Shown here: one piece after another, positions 9,375 to 18,878 of the stretch
Position numbering within the stretch: the first letter of the stretch is position 1
Layout of the letters: each line of letters opens with the position of its first letter
Source of the DNA: Candidatus Frackibacter sp. WG13
Lineage (GTDB): Bacteria > Bacillota > Halanaerobiia > Halobacteroidales > Acetohalobiaceae
Reading direction: 5' to 3'
Assembly: GCF_900114655.1 (NCBI RefSeq)
Contig: NZ_FOTT01000001.1
Span: forward strand, 130,973-194,972
Length of the DNA stretch: 64,000 nt
The notes under the pieces: generated by a model
The model's database searches: none
Seen by the model: only the letters and a program-made list of their open reading frames with translations
Told to the model about the DNA's origin: nothing
Made by a program: the position numbers and the translations under genes

Positions 9375-10505
9375 TTAATCAAGGTATTCGCTTAAATCGA
9401 TTTCAGTAAAATCAAATCCTTCAACTTCATCCTCAATCTGCTCATCCTTCTTTAATTCCTCTAGTGATTCTTCACCAACCTGTGACTCACTCTTAATATC
9501 GATCTTCCAACCAGTTAACTTCGCAGCTAATCTAGCATTTTGACCTTCTTTACCAATTGCTAATGATAATTGATAATCAGGTACAACTACTTGTGCTACT
9601 TGTTCCTCTTCATCAGTAGCAACTCCAATTACCTCAGCCGGACTTAACGCATTAGCAATCAATTCTTTAGGTTCTTCATTCCACTCAATAATATCTATCT
9701 TTTCACCATTTAGTTCCTCAACTACAGCCTGCACTCGCATTCCGTTAGGACCTACACAAGCCCCAATAGCATCAACCTCTGGGTCATTAGAGTAAACAGC
9801 GATTTTAGATCTAAAACCTGCTTCTCTAGCTACCCCTTTAATCTCTACAATCCCATCATGAATTTCTGGCACTTCTAATTCAAATAATCGCTTTAAAAGC
9901 CCAGGGTGAGTTCGTGATACTAAAATCTTTGGTCCTTTATTACCCTGCTCTACTTCTACAATATAAATCTTAATTCTTTCGTTTGACTCATAAGTTTCAT
10001 TAGGAATCTGTTCCGGTGGAATTAAGAGTGCCTCAGTCCTTCCTAAATCAACAATCACATTACTATTATGGTGTCTCTGTATGATACCAGTCAGAATATC
10101 ACCTTCTAGATTAGCAAACTCTTCATAAACAATCTCTCGTTCTGCTTCACGAATTCGCTGAATAACTACCTGTTTTGCAGTCTGAGCAGCAATACGACCA
10201 AAATTACTTGGTGTTACCTCTATTCCAACTACGTCTTCTAATTCATAATCAGGATTAATCTTCTGTGCTTCAGTTAAAGAGATTTCTAAATTAGGATCAG
10301 TTACCTCCTCTACGACTTGCTTATTGGAGTAAACATTTACTTCCCCAGTATTTTCTTCAATCTCGATTTCAACATTCTGTTTTGAACCAAAATTCTTCTT
10401 ATAAGCTGATTCAAGCGCTGCTCTAATCGCTTGTAACAGCCTTTCTTTTGGAATCCCCTTATCTTTCTCAATATCCTCTAGTGCTCGAATTAATTCTACG
10501 TTCAT
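9375..10505 (-). CDS. nusA: Transcription elongation/termination factor NusA
   Basis: 376 residues. It binds RNA polymerase and modulates pausing, termination and antitermination. Order: N-terminal polymerase-binding domain (1-125), S1 domain (LEGDILTGIIQRHHNSNVIV, about 134), KH1 with CVGPNGMRVQAV and KH2 with AIGKEGQNARLAAKLTGWK, then a short acidic tail (about 350-376). No C-terminal acidic repeats, as expected for a Firmicute. It is 24 bases downstream of rimP and 77 bases upstream of infB, inside one operon. Confidence 0.97.
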   Translation of the reverse strand: MNVELIRALEDIEKDKGIPKERLLQAIRAALESAYKKNFGSKQNVEIEIEENTGEVNVYSNKQVVEEVTDPNLEISLTEAQKINPDYELEDVVGIEVTPSNFGRIAAQTAKQVVIQRIREAEREIVYEEFANLEGDILTGIIQRHHNSNVIVDLGRTEALLIPPEQIPNETYESNERIKIYIVEVEQGNKGPKILVSRTHPGLLKRLFELEVPEIHDGIVEIKGVAREAGFRSKIAVYSNDPEVDAIGACVGPNGMRVQAVVEELNGEKIDIIEWNEEPKELIANALSPAEVIGVATDEEEQVAQVVVPDYQLSLAIGKEGQNARLAAKLTGWKIDIKSESQVGEESLEELKKDEQIEDEVEGFDFTEIDLSEYLD

Positions 10506-10529
10506 GCTAACGCCTCCCTTAATAAAGCC

Positions 10530-10994
10530 CTAAAATTCCAAAGCTAAATTAGCTTTTGCAATCTTAGCCTTAGGAATTTCAATAATATCACTGCCATCAT
10601 CCATCTTTAACTTAACCATACTATCATCTAAACCTAATAATTCACCAGTAAAGTCTCGTTCACCATTAATTGGAGCATATGTAGAAACATCAACCAAATG
10701 TCCAGCAAATCTATCAAAATCTTCATCCTTTCGTAATGGGCGGTCTAACCCTGGGGATGAAACCTCTAATATGTATGACTCATTAATTGGATCTTCAATA
10801 TCTAATTGGGCACTCAACTCTTTACTTACATCCTGGCAATGGTCTAAAGTAATCCCATCTTCATCATCAATAAATACTCTTAAAACCCAATTTTGTCCTT
10901 CTTTTTGGTATTCAACAGCTACTAATTCTAAATTATACTCTTCAACAACTGGCTTAGCCAAATCAAAAACGTAATTTTCCATCTTCCTTCCCAT
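10530..10994 (-). CDS. rimP: Ribosome maturation factor RimP
   Basis: 154-residue two-domain protein needed for 30S subunit maturation. The N-terminal alpha/beta domain carries VFIDDEDGITLDHC and the family signature LEVSSPGLDRPLRK. The C-terminal Sm-like domain has FTGELLGLDDSMVKLKM. ATG follows GGAGGG with nine bases spacing. It is first in the rimP-nusA-infB-rbfA-nrnA-ribF run. The 239-bp gap upstream holds the polC terminator and a possible weak promoter (TTATAC-17-TAATAT on the minus strand) that I do not list separately. Confidence 0.95.
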   Translation of the reverse strand: MGRKMENYVFDLAKPVVEEYNLELVAVEYQKEGQNWVLRVFIDDEDGITLDHCQDVSKELSAQLDIEDPINESYILEVSSPGLDRPLRKDEDFDRFAGHLVDVSTYAPINGERDFTGELLGLDDSMVKLKMDDGSDIIEIPKAKIAKANLALEF

Positions 10995-11121
10995 TTGACT
11001 ACTCCCTCCTTTGCTATTTATTCTTTCCTAAACCCTTTACATTATTCTGGTATACGTCTACTGGCTCTAACAAGCATATTATCAATGATATGTACAAGGT
11101 ATAATTCTTATATAACAAGGA

Positions 11122-11150
11122 AAGAGTGGGTTGACCTACCTCCCACTCTT
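11122..11150 (-). terminator. Terminator after polC
   Basis: Inverted repeat AAGAGTGGG (11122-11130) / CCCACTCTT (11142-11150) with an 11-nt loop. On the minus strand it is followed by TTCCTTGTTAT, a fair U-rich tail. It separates polC from the rimP operon. Confidence 0.65.
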
Positions 11151-11233
11151 ACCCTAAACTACTGAAAATATATACATTATGTCCACATAACATTTTAGCA
11201 TATTCTATAAATCTTTGCAAGTCAAAATGCAAA

Positions 11234-14200
11234 TTAACCAAATAATGACAATTGATTAGTTTCTGGTAGACCCTCTAAACAGCCATGCTCTTTCATTACT
11301 TCAATAACTGTCTTGCTAACACTAGCCCGATTACTTAAATCTTCAATAGAAGTAAACTTTTCTTCATTCCTAGCTTGAATAATACTTTCTGCTGCACTAG
11401 ACCCTAAACCTTGTAAAGTAATTAGCGGAGGTCGTAATCCTTCATCAGTAATTTTAAACTCATTTATTTTAGAATCATAAAGATGGACATTAGTAAATTC
11501 AATACCCCTTTGCATCGCTTCAATTACTATCTCTAATACCGTTAATGTATTCTTATCCTTTTGGGTAGCATCATTACCTTTACTTCTAATCTCTGTAATC
11601 TTCTTTTTGATAAATTCTTCTCCTTGGATTACTATCTGTGCATCAAAATCATCAGCCTTAATCGTAAAGTAAGTATTATAAAAGGCTTCTGGATGATGCA
11701 CTTTAAAGTAAGCAATTCTAAAAGCCATCATAACATAAGCAACAGCGTGAGCTTTAGGGAACATATATTTAATCGTTTTACAGGACTTAATATACCATTG
11801 TGGTACATCTTGCTCTATCATTGCCGCTTCCTCTTCTTCAGTTAAACCTTTCCCTTTACGAACATGTTCCATAATCCAGAAAGCTTGATTAGGTTCTACC
11901 CCTTTCTGGATTAAATAGTTCATGATGTCATCTCTAACGGAGATTACTTCTGCTAATTCAGCAGTACCTTCTTTAATTAAATCTTGAGCATTATTTAACC
12001 ATACGTCAGTACCATGAGAAAGACCACTAATTCTTACTAATTCAGCAAAAGTAGTAGGTCTTGTATCCTCTAGCATCTGCCGCACAAAACTAGTCCCAAA
12101 CTCAGGAATTCCTAGAGTTCCAACTGTAGTTCCGATATCATCTTCCGTAACTCCTAATGACTCTAAACCTGAAAAGATCGCCATAGTATCCGGATCATCC
12201 AAAGGAATATCTTGGGGATCAATTCCGGTAATATCCTGTAACATTCTAATACTGGTTGGATCATCATGACCAAGAATATCTAACTTTAAGAGATTATCAT
12301 GAATAGAGTGGAAATCAAAATGAGTTGTCAAAGTATCTGTGCTCATATCATTGGCCGGTTTTTGTACCGGAGTAAAGTCATAAATTTCCTTGTCTTGTGG
12401 TACAACTATCTGCCCACCAGGATGCTGTCCGGTAGTTCTTCTTACTCCTGTACAACCAGAAACTAAACGAGTAGTTTCGGCCTTTCTTAGAATCAAGCCG
12501 TTATCATCAGCATAACCTTTAACAAAACCATAAGCTGTTCGGTTAGCAATAGTAGATATAGTTCCAGCTCTATAGACATAATCTTTGCCAAACAATGTCT
12601 CAGTGTACTTATGCACTTCTGGCTGATATTCACCAGAAAAGTTAAGATCAATATCAGGCACCTTATCTCCTTCAAAACCTAAAAAGACCTCAAACGGAAT
12701 ATCATATCCATCTTTGATAAGCTTAACACCACATTCCGGGCAGTCCTTATCTTCAAGGTCAACCCCTACGCCAATAGAACCATCCGTAATAAATTCAGAG
12801 TGTTTGCACTCGGGACATCTATAATGAGGTGGTAACGGATTAACCTCGGTGATATCTGTCATTGTCGCCGCAAATGAAGAACCTACTGACCCTCGAGAGC
12901 CGACCAAATAACCATCATCTAATGATTTCTTAACTAATTTCTGCGAGGTCAAATAGATAACTGCATAACCGTTCCCAATAATAGAATTAAGCTCTCGCTC
13001 TAATCTCTTTTCCACAAGTTCAGGCAAAGGATCTCCATACCATAATTTGGCCTTTTCATAAGCCATATTTCTAACCTCTTCATCGGCTCCCTCAATCGTT
13101 GGTGTAAATAGTTGATCAGGAATTATTTCGATTTCTTCAGTCATATTCGCTATCTTTTTAGGATTATCGATTACTAATTCTTTAGCCACTTCTTCATCAA
13201 AATATGAAAACTCATCTAACATTTCATCTGTCGTTCTAAAGTATAAGGGTGCTTGGTCTGCTGCATCATCAAAACCTTGACCTTCCATCAATATCTGTCG
13301 ATAAATACTATCCTTTGGATCTAAGAAGTGAACATCTCCAGCAGCAACCACAGGTTTACCTAATTTCTTTCCTAGTTGATAGATCTTCTGATTAATCTCT
13401 TCTAAGTCTTCTAAAGAATCGACCTCTCCTTTTTCTAATAAGAACTTATTATTACCTACCGGCTGTAGCTCTAAATAATCATAAAATTTAGCTAATTTTT
13501 CAAGTTCATTATCCGGTTTTCCATTTAATACAGCTTTATATAGCTGTCCTGCCTCACAAGCTGAACCAATAATTAACCCTTTCCTCTTCTCCAACAAATC
13601 ACTCTTAAGAATTCGTGGTTTTTTATAAAAAGTATCTATATGAGACTTAGAAACTAATTTATAAAGGTTCTTAAGCCCTTTTTGATTCTTAACTAAGATA
13701 GTTGTGTGATGAGGATAGATTCGCTTATGATCAATTTCACTTACTAATTGATTAATCTTTATTAAGTTAGTGATCTCCTCTTCTTCCATTAATGCTATTA
13801 ATTCTAATAAGATTTCTCCTGTGACTTGAGCATCATCACTGGCTCGGTGATGGTTATCTAATGTTTTATTAAATCTATCAGCCAGTTTATTGAGTTTATG
13901 ACTCTTCATTTCTGGCAATAAAGCTCGCGATAAATTTAAAGTATCTAAACCTGGATTAGTTAATTTAGATCTATCTAATCTTCTTAATTTATCTTCAATA
14001 AAACTAAGGTCGAACGAAAGATTATGAGCAACGATCGTATGGTCCCCAATAAATTCTAAAAAGTCATCTATTACCTCTTCCAATTTCGGTGCGTCAACTA
14101 CCATATCATTAGTGATTCCAGTTAATTCAGTAATTTTATCTGGAATCTCTCGTCTCGGATTGATAAATGTCTGGTAAGACTCAACTACTTCTCCCTCTTT

Positions 14201-15541
14201 TAATTTAACAGCCCCAATCTCTATAATTTCATTATTATGAGGATTAAAGCCAGTTGTTTCTAAATCAAAGACAACAAATGTCTCATCCATTATTGATTTA
14301 TCAATTGGATTTAAGATAATTGGCTCACCATCATCCACCAAGTAGGCCTCCAAACCATAAATTACCTTAATATCTTTACCTTGGGAAGCATTATAAGCCT
14401 CAGGAAAAGCCTGCACAACACCGTGGTCTGTGATGGCAATGGCAGAATGTCCCCATTCATCAGCTCGATTAATCACTTCACCTACATCAACTACCGAATC
14501 CATCGCACTCATCTTCGTATGAAGATGTAATTCAATCCTCTTCTTTTGTGCATCATCAGTCTTAACCTCTGGTTTAAATCTATTTATATCTCGAGGCATT
14601 ACTGTTAACTCCTGGGTATATTTATCAATTTGAGCCCTTCCCCTAATTATGAGCCAGTCTCCTTTAGAGACTTCTGCTGCTACTTTACCGTCTTTTTCTT
14701 CAAATACTTTGGCAGTAATTGAATCGGTAGTATCAGTTAAAGCAAAAATGACTAAATTTCTACCGCTCCTCAATTCTCTAACTTCTAAATCTATAACTTG
14801 CCCTTTTAATGTAACACTTCTTTCTTCATTCTGTATTTCTTTAATAATTGTGCTATCACTCTTAATCTTCTTACCCATAACAATCTTCGATTTTGACGCT
14901 TTATTCTTCTTAGAACCACCTGGTGCCTGTGAATCAACCGCAGCCATTAGACTCTTAATATAATCATCATTCTCTTTTTGACGTTCTTTAGCTAATCTTT
15001 CTGTTTCTGCACTAAAATCGCCTAACTCAAATTCAACTTGCAATTTAGAACCTAATTCATCTGCTATTAATTCAGAAATTAATTGATCACATTTCTTATT
15101 CCGCAACTTCTCAATTCCTAATTTATTCTTAATTTCAATCATTAATTTTTGTTTATCAATAATTTGCCATTTAGCATTTAATAACCAGCCGTTAGTCATT
15201 GAAAAATTACTTTTGACTTCCTGCACTAACTCTTCCCAATAATCTTCTAATCTTTCTCTTAAAGTTCTATTAGCCTCAAAGTAATTAAATCGACATTCTA
15301 TCGACTTTAAACCATTAACTCTAGCTTTAATTAGTTTAACTAGTACCTCTTCTAAACCTTTCTTTCTTAAATATTTAGCCGCTTTACCATAGATTTCTAA
15401 TCTTTCATCTTGTAGCTGTAATACTACTTTTTTAAACTTAATTTGTGTAAGTACCTCTTCATCAAATTGGTTAACTAATTCAGTAATTACTTCCCTTAAA
15501 ATCTTACTCTCTTTAGCTGGCTTAATATATATCCGACTCAT
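11234..15541 (-). CDS. polC: DNA polymerase III, PolC-type alpha subunit
   Basis: 1435-residue replicative polymerase of low-GC Gram-positives. Order: N-terminal tau-binding region, OB fold (VTLKGQVIDLEV, about 240), PHP domain (ELHLHTKMSAMDS, about 340) split by a DEDDh proofreading exonuclease (FVVFDLETTGFNP, about 423; VAHNLSFDLSFIE), then palm, fingers and the C-terminal duplex-binding region. The zinc module CPECKHSEF...CPECGVKL and palm segment PDIDLNFSGEYQ are intact. Length equals typical PolC (1430-1445). It ends in a QLSLFG-type clamp-binding motif. ATG start, 12 bases past the MgtC-like gene. Confidence 0.98.
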   Translation of the reverse strand: MSRIYIKPAKESKILREVITELVNQFDEEVLTQIKFKKVVLQLQDERLEIYGKAAKYLRKKGLEEVLVKLIKARVNGLKSIECRFNYFEANRTLRERLEDYWEELVQEVKSNFSMTNGWLLNAKWQIIDKQKLMIEIKNKLGIEKLRNKKCDQLISELIADELGSKLQVEFELGDFSAETERLAKERQKENDDYIKSLMAAVDSQAPGGSKKNKASKSKIVMGKKIKSDSTIIKEIQNEERSVTLKGQVIDLEVRELRSGRNLVIFALTDTTDSITAKVFEEKDGKVAAEVSKGDWLIIRGRAQIDKYTQELTVMPRDINRFKPEVKTDDAQKKRIELHLHTKMSAMDSVVDVGEVINRADEWGHSAIAITDHGVVQAFPEAYNASQGKDIKVIYGLEAYLVDDGEPIILNPIDKSIMDETFVVFDLETTGFNPHNNEIIEIGAVKLKEGEVVESYQTFINPRREIPDKITELTGITNDMVVDAPKLEEVIDDFLEFIGDHTIVAHNLSFDLSFIEDKLRRLDRSKLTNPGLDTLNLSRALLPEMKSHKLNKLADRFNKTLDNHHRASDDAQVTGEILLELIALMEEEEITNLIKINQLVSEIDHKRIYPHHTTILVKNQKGLKNLYKLVSKSHIDTFYKKPRILKSDLLEKRKGLIIGSACEAGQLYKAVLNGKPDNELEKLAKFYDYLELQPVGNNKFLLEKGEVDSLEDLEEINQKIYQLGKKLGKPVVAAGDVHFLDPKDSIYRQILMEGQGFDDAADQAPLYFRTTDEMLDEFSYFDEEVAKELVIDNPKKIANMTEEIEIIPDQLFTPTIEGADEEVRNMAYEKAKLWYGDPLPELVEKRLERELNSIIGNGYAVIYLTSQKLVKKSLDDGYLVGSRGSVGSSFAATMTDITEVNPLPPHYRCPECKHSEFITDGSIGVGVDLEDKDCPECGVKLIKDGYDIPFEVFLGFEGDKVPDIDLNFSGEYQPEVHKYTETLFGKDYVYRAGTISTIANRTAYGFVKGYADDNGLILRKAETTRLVSGCTGVRRTTGQHPGGQIVVPQDKEIYDFTPVQKPANDMSTDTLTTHFDFHSIHDNLLKLDILGHDDPTSIRMLQDITGIDPQDIPLDDPDTMAIFSGLESLGVTEDDIGTTVGTLGIPEFGTSFVRQMLEDTRPTTFAELVRISGLSHGTDVWLNNAQDLIKEGTAELAEVISVRDDIMNYLIQKGVEPNQAFWIMEHVRKGKGLTEEEEAAMIEQDVPQWYIKSCKTIKYMFPKAHAVAYVMMAFRIAYFKVHHPEAFYNTYFTIKADDFDAQIVIQGEEFIKKKITEIRSKGNDATQKDKNTLTVLEIVIEAMQRGIEFTNVHLYDSKINEFKITDEGLRPPLITLQGLGSSAAESIIQARNEEKFTSIEDLSNRASVSKTVIEVMKEHGCLEGLPETNQLSLFG

Positions 15542-15553
15542 TCGAACACTCCT

Positions 15554-16231
15554 TTAGCTTCCGCCCTCTTTCCATTCTACCTGAATAACTCCGGTAGTTT
15601 GAGCTAAATGCTGAATTACTTGATTTTGGTTAAGGTCATCTGGAACTCTCACTTGTAAATTAACATAAATATTTGGTTCATTCCGAATATGATCGATACT
15701 TACATCAACAATATGAACATTATAGTCACCTAAAACCGAACCTATCTTACCTACTTCTCCTGGTTGGTCAAAGACTTTAACTCTTAAATTTCGCAAGCCA
15801 CTTTTTTGAGCAATATTATGCTCAATAGTATTTAGAATACTCAAAGTTAAGAAGATCAAAACAGTTCCACTGATTGCACTAAAGTAAAAACCTGCTCCTA
15901 CTGCTAGTCCAACTCCCGCTACAGCCCATAAGCTAGCAGCAGTAGTCAACCCTTTAACTGAAAAACCCTCTCTAATAATCGTTCCTGCTCCTAAAAAACC
16001 TATTCCACTTACTACTTGAGCAGCAATTCGCGAGGGGTCCGCTGCCCTAGAGGATTGAAAAAGATGATATAACCCAATCGACACCACCATTATTAATGCT
16101 GCGCCAACACAGACCAGTATATTAGTTCTAAATCCTGCCGGTCTTGAATTACTCTCTCTCTCCCAACCAATTAATCCACCTAATAATGTTGCTAATAATA
16201 ATCTCAAAAATATCTCAATTTGGCTTAAAAT
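15554..16231 (-). CDS. MgtC/SapB-family membrane protein, probable ATT start
   Basis: Membrane protein with an MgtC core: LLLATLLGGLIGWERE, FRTNILVCVGAALIM, AAQVVSGIGFLGAGTIIREG and GLTTAASLWAVAGVGLAVG, giving 4-5 membrane segments. A soluble ~75-residue C-terminal domain (ACT-like by length and pattern) follows. MgtC proteins matter for survival at low Mg2+, but the function of distant relatives is uncertain. From TTG 16207 the first helix would be cut short and the site lacks a close ribosome binding site. Starting at ATT 16231 gives ILSQIEIFLR before the helix, as in relatives, with AGGGAG nine bases upstream. An ATT start is inference. The gene lies between a glycosyltransferase and polC. 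Confidence 0.85.
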   Translation of the reverse strand: MLSQIEIFLRLLLATLLGGLIGWERESNSRPAGFRTNILVCVGAALIMVVSIGLYHLFQSSRAADPSRIAAQVVSGIGFLGAGTIIREGFSVKGLTTAASLWAVAGVGLAVGAGFYFSAISGTVLIFLTLSILNTIEHNIAQKSGLRNLRVKVFDQPGEVGKIGSVLGDYNVHIVDVSIDHIRNEPNIYVNLQVRVPDDLNQNQVIQHLAQTTGVIQVEWKEGGS

Positions 16232-16250
16232 TTAGATCACACTCCCTAAA

Positions 16251-16298
16251 ATTAATAGATGTTGTTGCTTGATTAAGCAAGCAACAACATCTATTAAT
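16251..16298 (-). terminator. 21-bp perfect inverted repeat between glycosyltransferase and mgtC-like gene
   Basis: Perfect 21-bp arms (16251-16271 and 16278-16298) around a 6-nt loop. It overlaps the glycosyltransferase stop codon and ends a few bases before the ribosome binding site of the MgtC-like gene. Minus-strand sequence after the stem is TTTAGGG, so the U-tail is short. It probably works as an attenuating terminator or mRNA-stability stem. Confidence 0.55.
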
Positions 16299-16941
16299 CT
16301 ATCTTATTCTTCTTACGATTAGGAATATTTTTTAATACTTCCCAATACATCTTCATTCTAGCTTTAAATCCTTTTAAAAAACCTAACTTTTCTTCTTTCA
16401 TCACATGGGTTAAATCTTCTAAAACTACTTCCTTAATCTGCACTTCATTTTCTTTTACATATTGTGTTAATGCAACCTCAACCCCAAACCTTGTCATATC
16501 CAAATTAGAGATATCCTGTAGTATCTTTCTTTTAACACCACGTTGTCCCGACAAAAATGGCGCAATCTTTTGTGCTAGATCAGTTGCTACTCTTCCTTTG
16601 GCAAAGAGTCCGATAGTCATATCTACATCTTCTTCAATTAATGGTCGTAATAAACTGTTAATATGTTTCTCGGTCAAACCTACTAAATCAGCATCTAAAA
16701 AGAGGATCAATTCAGCTTTAGTACTATCTACTCCTACCTTCATCGCTCCCCCTTTACCAATATTATCCTCCAATTCAATAACTTTAACCTCTTGCTCCCG
16801 GGCAACATTAGCAGTCTCATCGGTTGACCCATCACTAACTACAATCGTTGTATCAATAAGATGATGTTTTTTTACTACATTAACTACTTGGGCGATAGTT
16901 CTCTCTTCATTATAAGCAGGAATAATGGCGGCTATCTCCAT
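16294..16941 (-). CDS. Family 2 glycosyltransferase (soluble)
   Basis: 215-residue GT-A glycosyltransferase. Nucleotide-sugar binding motif AIIPAYNEERTIAQVV at residues 5-20, VVSDGSTDETANVA (about 34-47), and the metal-binding LFLDADLVGL (DxD-type, about 80). No membrane helix, so it is cytosolic or peripheral; it resembles DPM1/GpgS-like short GT2 enzymes. Acceptor and sugar cannot be told from sequence. ATG follows AGGAGGTTG. Next to proS and an MgtC-like gene, with no cell-wall cluster around it. Confidence 0.85.
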   Translation of the reverse strand: MEIAAIIPAYNEERTIAQVVNVVKKHHLIDTTIVVSDGSTDETANVAREQEVKVIELEDNIGKGGAMKVGVDSTKAELILFLDADLVGLTEKHINSLLRPLIEEDVDMTIGLFAKGRVATDLAQKIAPFLSGQRGVKRKILQDISNLDMTRFGVEVALTQYVKENEVQIKEVVLEDLTHVMKEEKLGFLKGFKARMKMYWEVLKNIPNRKKNKID

Positions 16942-16984
16942 TAATCAACCTCCTAAATCAAATTTAAGGCTACTCTATCCCAAT

Positions 16985-18691
16985 CTAACCCAATTTAGAT
17001 AATAATTCCTTAATAGTATCTACAACTTCATCTACTGAAACTTTTAATTCTTCACCAGTGCTTCTAACCTTCAATTCTACATTACCTTCTGCTAAAGAAC
17101 GAGAGCCAATAGTGATTCTAACTGGAGAACCAATTAGGTCTGCATCATTAAACTTAACTCCTGCTCTTTCCTTACGGTCATCAAATAGCACATCTATACC
17201 TTCTTGTTGTAAATCATTATAAATTTGATCTCCTGTCTCTAATACTTCACCATCACCTAAAACTAAAATAGAAACCTCATAAGGAGCAATAGCCACTGGC
17301 CAAATAATCCCATAATCATCATGATTCTGTTCAATAGCCGCAGCCACAGTACGAGTAATACCTATACCATAACAGCCCATTACCATTGGTTGTGCCTTAC
17401 CATTATTATCTAAATATGTTGCTCCCATTGATTCACTATACTTAGTTCCTAACTTAAAGACCTGTCCAACTTCAATTCCTTTAGTTAATGTTAAATCTCC
17501 TCCACATTCAACACAGGCTTCATTTTCTTTAATCTCTCTAATATCAACTACTTCATCGACTGTAAAATCACGCTGAGGGTTGACATTTACATAATGATAG
17601 TCAGCTTCATTAGCACCTGTTACACCATTAACTATCTCCATTACTGAAGGGTCTGCTATCACCTTTACATCATTTGGAATATCTATTGCTCCAGCAAAAC
17701 CAGTTACAATCCTAGTTGCAGAGAACAATTCTTCACCATCAGCCATTTCTAAATTTGGTACTCCTAATACATTTCTTAATTTAACTTCATTTAATTGATA
17801 ATCTCCTCTGACTAAAGCTAATACATAACCTTCATCTGTTTCATAAGCTAAAGTCTTAATCAACTGCTTCGTTGAACATTCTAAGAATTCAGCTAAGGCT
17901 TCAATAGTATCTGCTCCTGGTGTCTCTACCTTATCTAATTCTGCAACCTCTTGGTCACCAATAGCAAATTCAACATCTGATATAGCTAATTCTAAATTGG
18001 CAGCATAATCACAATCATTACAGAATACTACAGTATCTTCACCAGAATCAGCTAAAACCATAAATTCATGTGATTCACTACCACCAATAGCACCATTATC
18101 AGCCGCTACCGGTCTGAATTCTAAACCACATCTAGCAAAAATCCGGCTATATGCATCGTACATCTTTTGATAACTTTCCTCTAACGCCTCTTCATTTATA
18201 TCAAAACTATAAGCATCTTTCATAATAAACTCTCTACCTCTTAAAACACCAAAACGAGGTCTAATCTCATCTCGAAACTTAGTCTGAATCTGATATAAAT
18301 TTAAAGGTAAATCCTTATAAGAACGCACCTCATCACGAACTAAATCAGTTATAACCTCTTCGTGAGTAGGTCCTAAACAGAAATCACGATTGTGTCTATC
18401 ATTTAAACGCATTAATTCCGGACCATAATCCTCCCACCGTTCAGATTCCTTCCACAATTTCGCTGGCTGTAAAGCTGGTAATAGTAACTCTTGAGCTCCC
18501 TCTCTATTCATCTCTTCTCTAACTATCTCTTCAACTTTTTGAATTACCTTTTGTCCTAGCGGTAAATATGTATAAATACCCGAGCTAAGCTTTCTCATCA
18601 TCCCTGCTCTTAACATTAGTTGATGACTAACTACCTCCGCTTCCGCCGGTGTTTCTTTCAAAGTTGGTATATAAGCCTGTGACATCTTCAT
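16985..18691 (-). CDS. proS: Prolyl-tRNA synthetase (bacterial type, with editing domain)
   Basis: 568-residue class II synthetase. Catalytic core motifs: GIYTYLPLGQKV (motif 1 region, about 38-49), FRDEIRPRFGVLRGREFIMK (motif 2, about 140-160) and GCYGIGITRTVAA (motif 3). The INS editing insert (about 225-385) that removes mischarged Ala is present, with KVIADPSVMEIVNG near its end, so this is the bacterial ProS rather than the archaeal form. C-terminal anticodon-binding domain from about 475. ATG follows AGGAGG. It has its own promoter and no T-box leader upstream. Confidence 0.97.
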   Translation of the reverse strand: MKMSQAYIPTLKETPAEAEVVSHQLMLRAGMMRKLSSGIYTYLPLGQKVIQKVEEIVREEMNREGAQELLLPALQPAKLWKESERWEDYGPELMRLNDRHNRDFCLGPTHEEVITDLVRDEVRSYKDLPLNLYQIQTKFRDEIRPRFGVLRGREFIMKDAYSFDINEEALEESYQKMYDAYSRIFARCGLEFRPVAADNGAIGGSESHEFMVLADSGEDTVVFCNDCDYAANLELAISDVEFAIGDQEVAELDKVETPGADTIEALAEFLECSTKQLIKTLAYETDEGYVLALVRGDYQLNEVKLRNVLGVPNLEMADGEELFSATRIVTGFAGAIDIPNDVKVIADPSVMEIVNGVTGANEADYHYVNVNPQRDFTVDEVVDIREIKENEACVECGGDLTLTKGIEVGQVFKLGTKYSESMGATYLDNNGKAQPMVMGCYGIGITRTVAAAIEQNHDDYGIIWPVAIAPYEVSILVLGDGEVLETGDQIYNDLQQEGIDVLFDDRKERAGVKFNDADLIGSPVRITIGSRSLAEGNVELKVRSTGEELKVSVDEVVDTIKELLSKLG

Positions 18692-18781
18692 AAATCAATA
18701 ACCTCCTATAAAACTATCAAATTTATAAACTAAATTCCTAGTTAAATACTATTAATCTAATTATTATAACCTATCATTTCA

Positions 18782-18810
18782 ACTTTATCAGATAAGACAG
18801 TATTTGTCAA
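18782..18810 (-). promoter_or_regulatory. SigmaA-type promoter of proS
   Basis: Minus strand: consensus -35 TTGACA (18805-18810), 17-bp spacer, TAAAGT (18782-18787). It gives a leader of about 80-85 bases before the proS start. A TATAAT lies a little further downstream but lacks a good -35 element. Confidence 0.5.
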
Positions 18811-18835
18811 TATTTTACCATTTCTATTTAATAAT

Positions 18836-18862
18836 CAGTGTCAGTGTCGGTGTCGGTGTCAG
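18836..18862. repeat. Tandem hexanucleotide repeat CAGTGT/CGGTGT
   Basis: Four and a half copies of a 6-bp unit (two CAGTGT, two CGGTGT, then CAG) lie between ispG and proS. The same unit occurs in a palindromic form at 50868-50910, 32 kb away. The ispG 3' end next to it (18884-18926) is also built from hexamers of a different type (GCCTCA/GCCTTA). Confidence 0.85.
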
Positions 18863-18878
18863 TTTAAACAATTAAAAT

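Noticed and set aside
18836-18862. CRISPR-like repeat
   Set aside because: Units are 6 bp in direct tandem with no spacers.
18692-18878. T-box riboswitch upstream of proS
   Set aside because: No T-box sequence (GGGTGGNACC-like) or specifier stem is visible; the leader is only about 85 bases and there is no terminator before the start.
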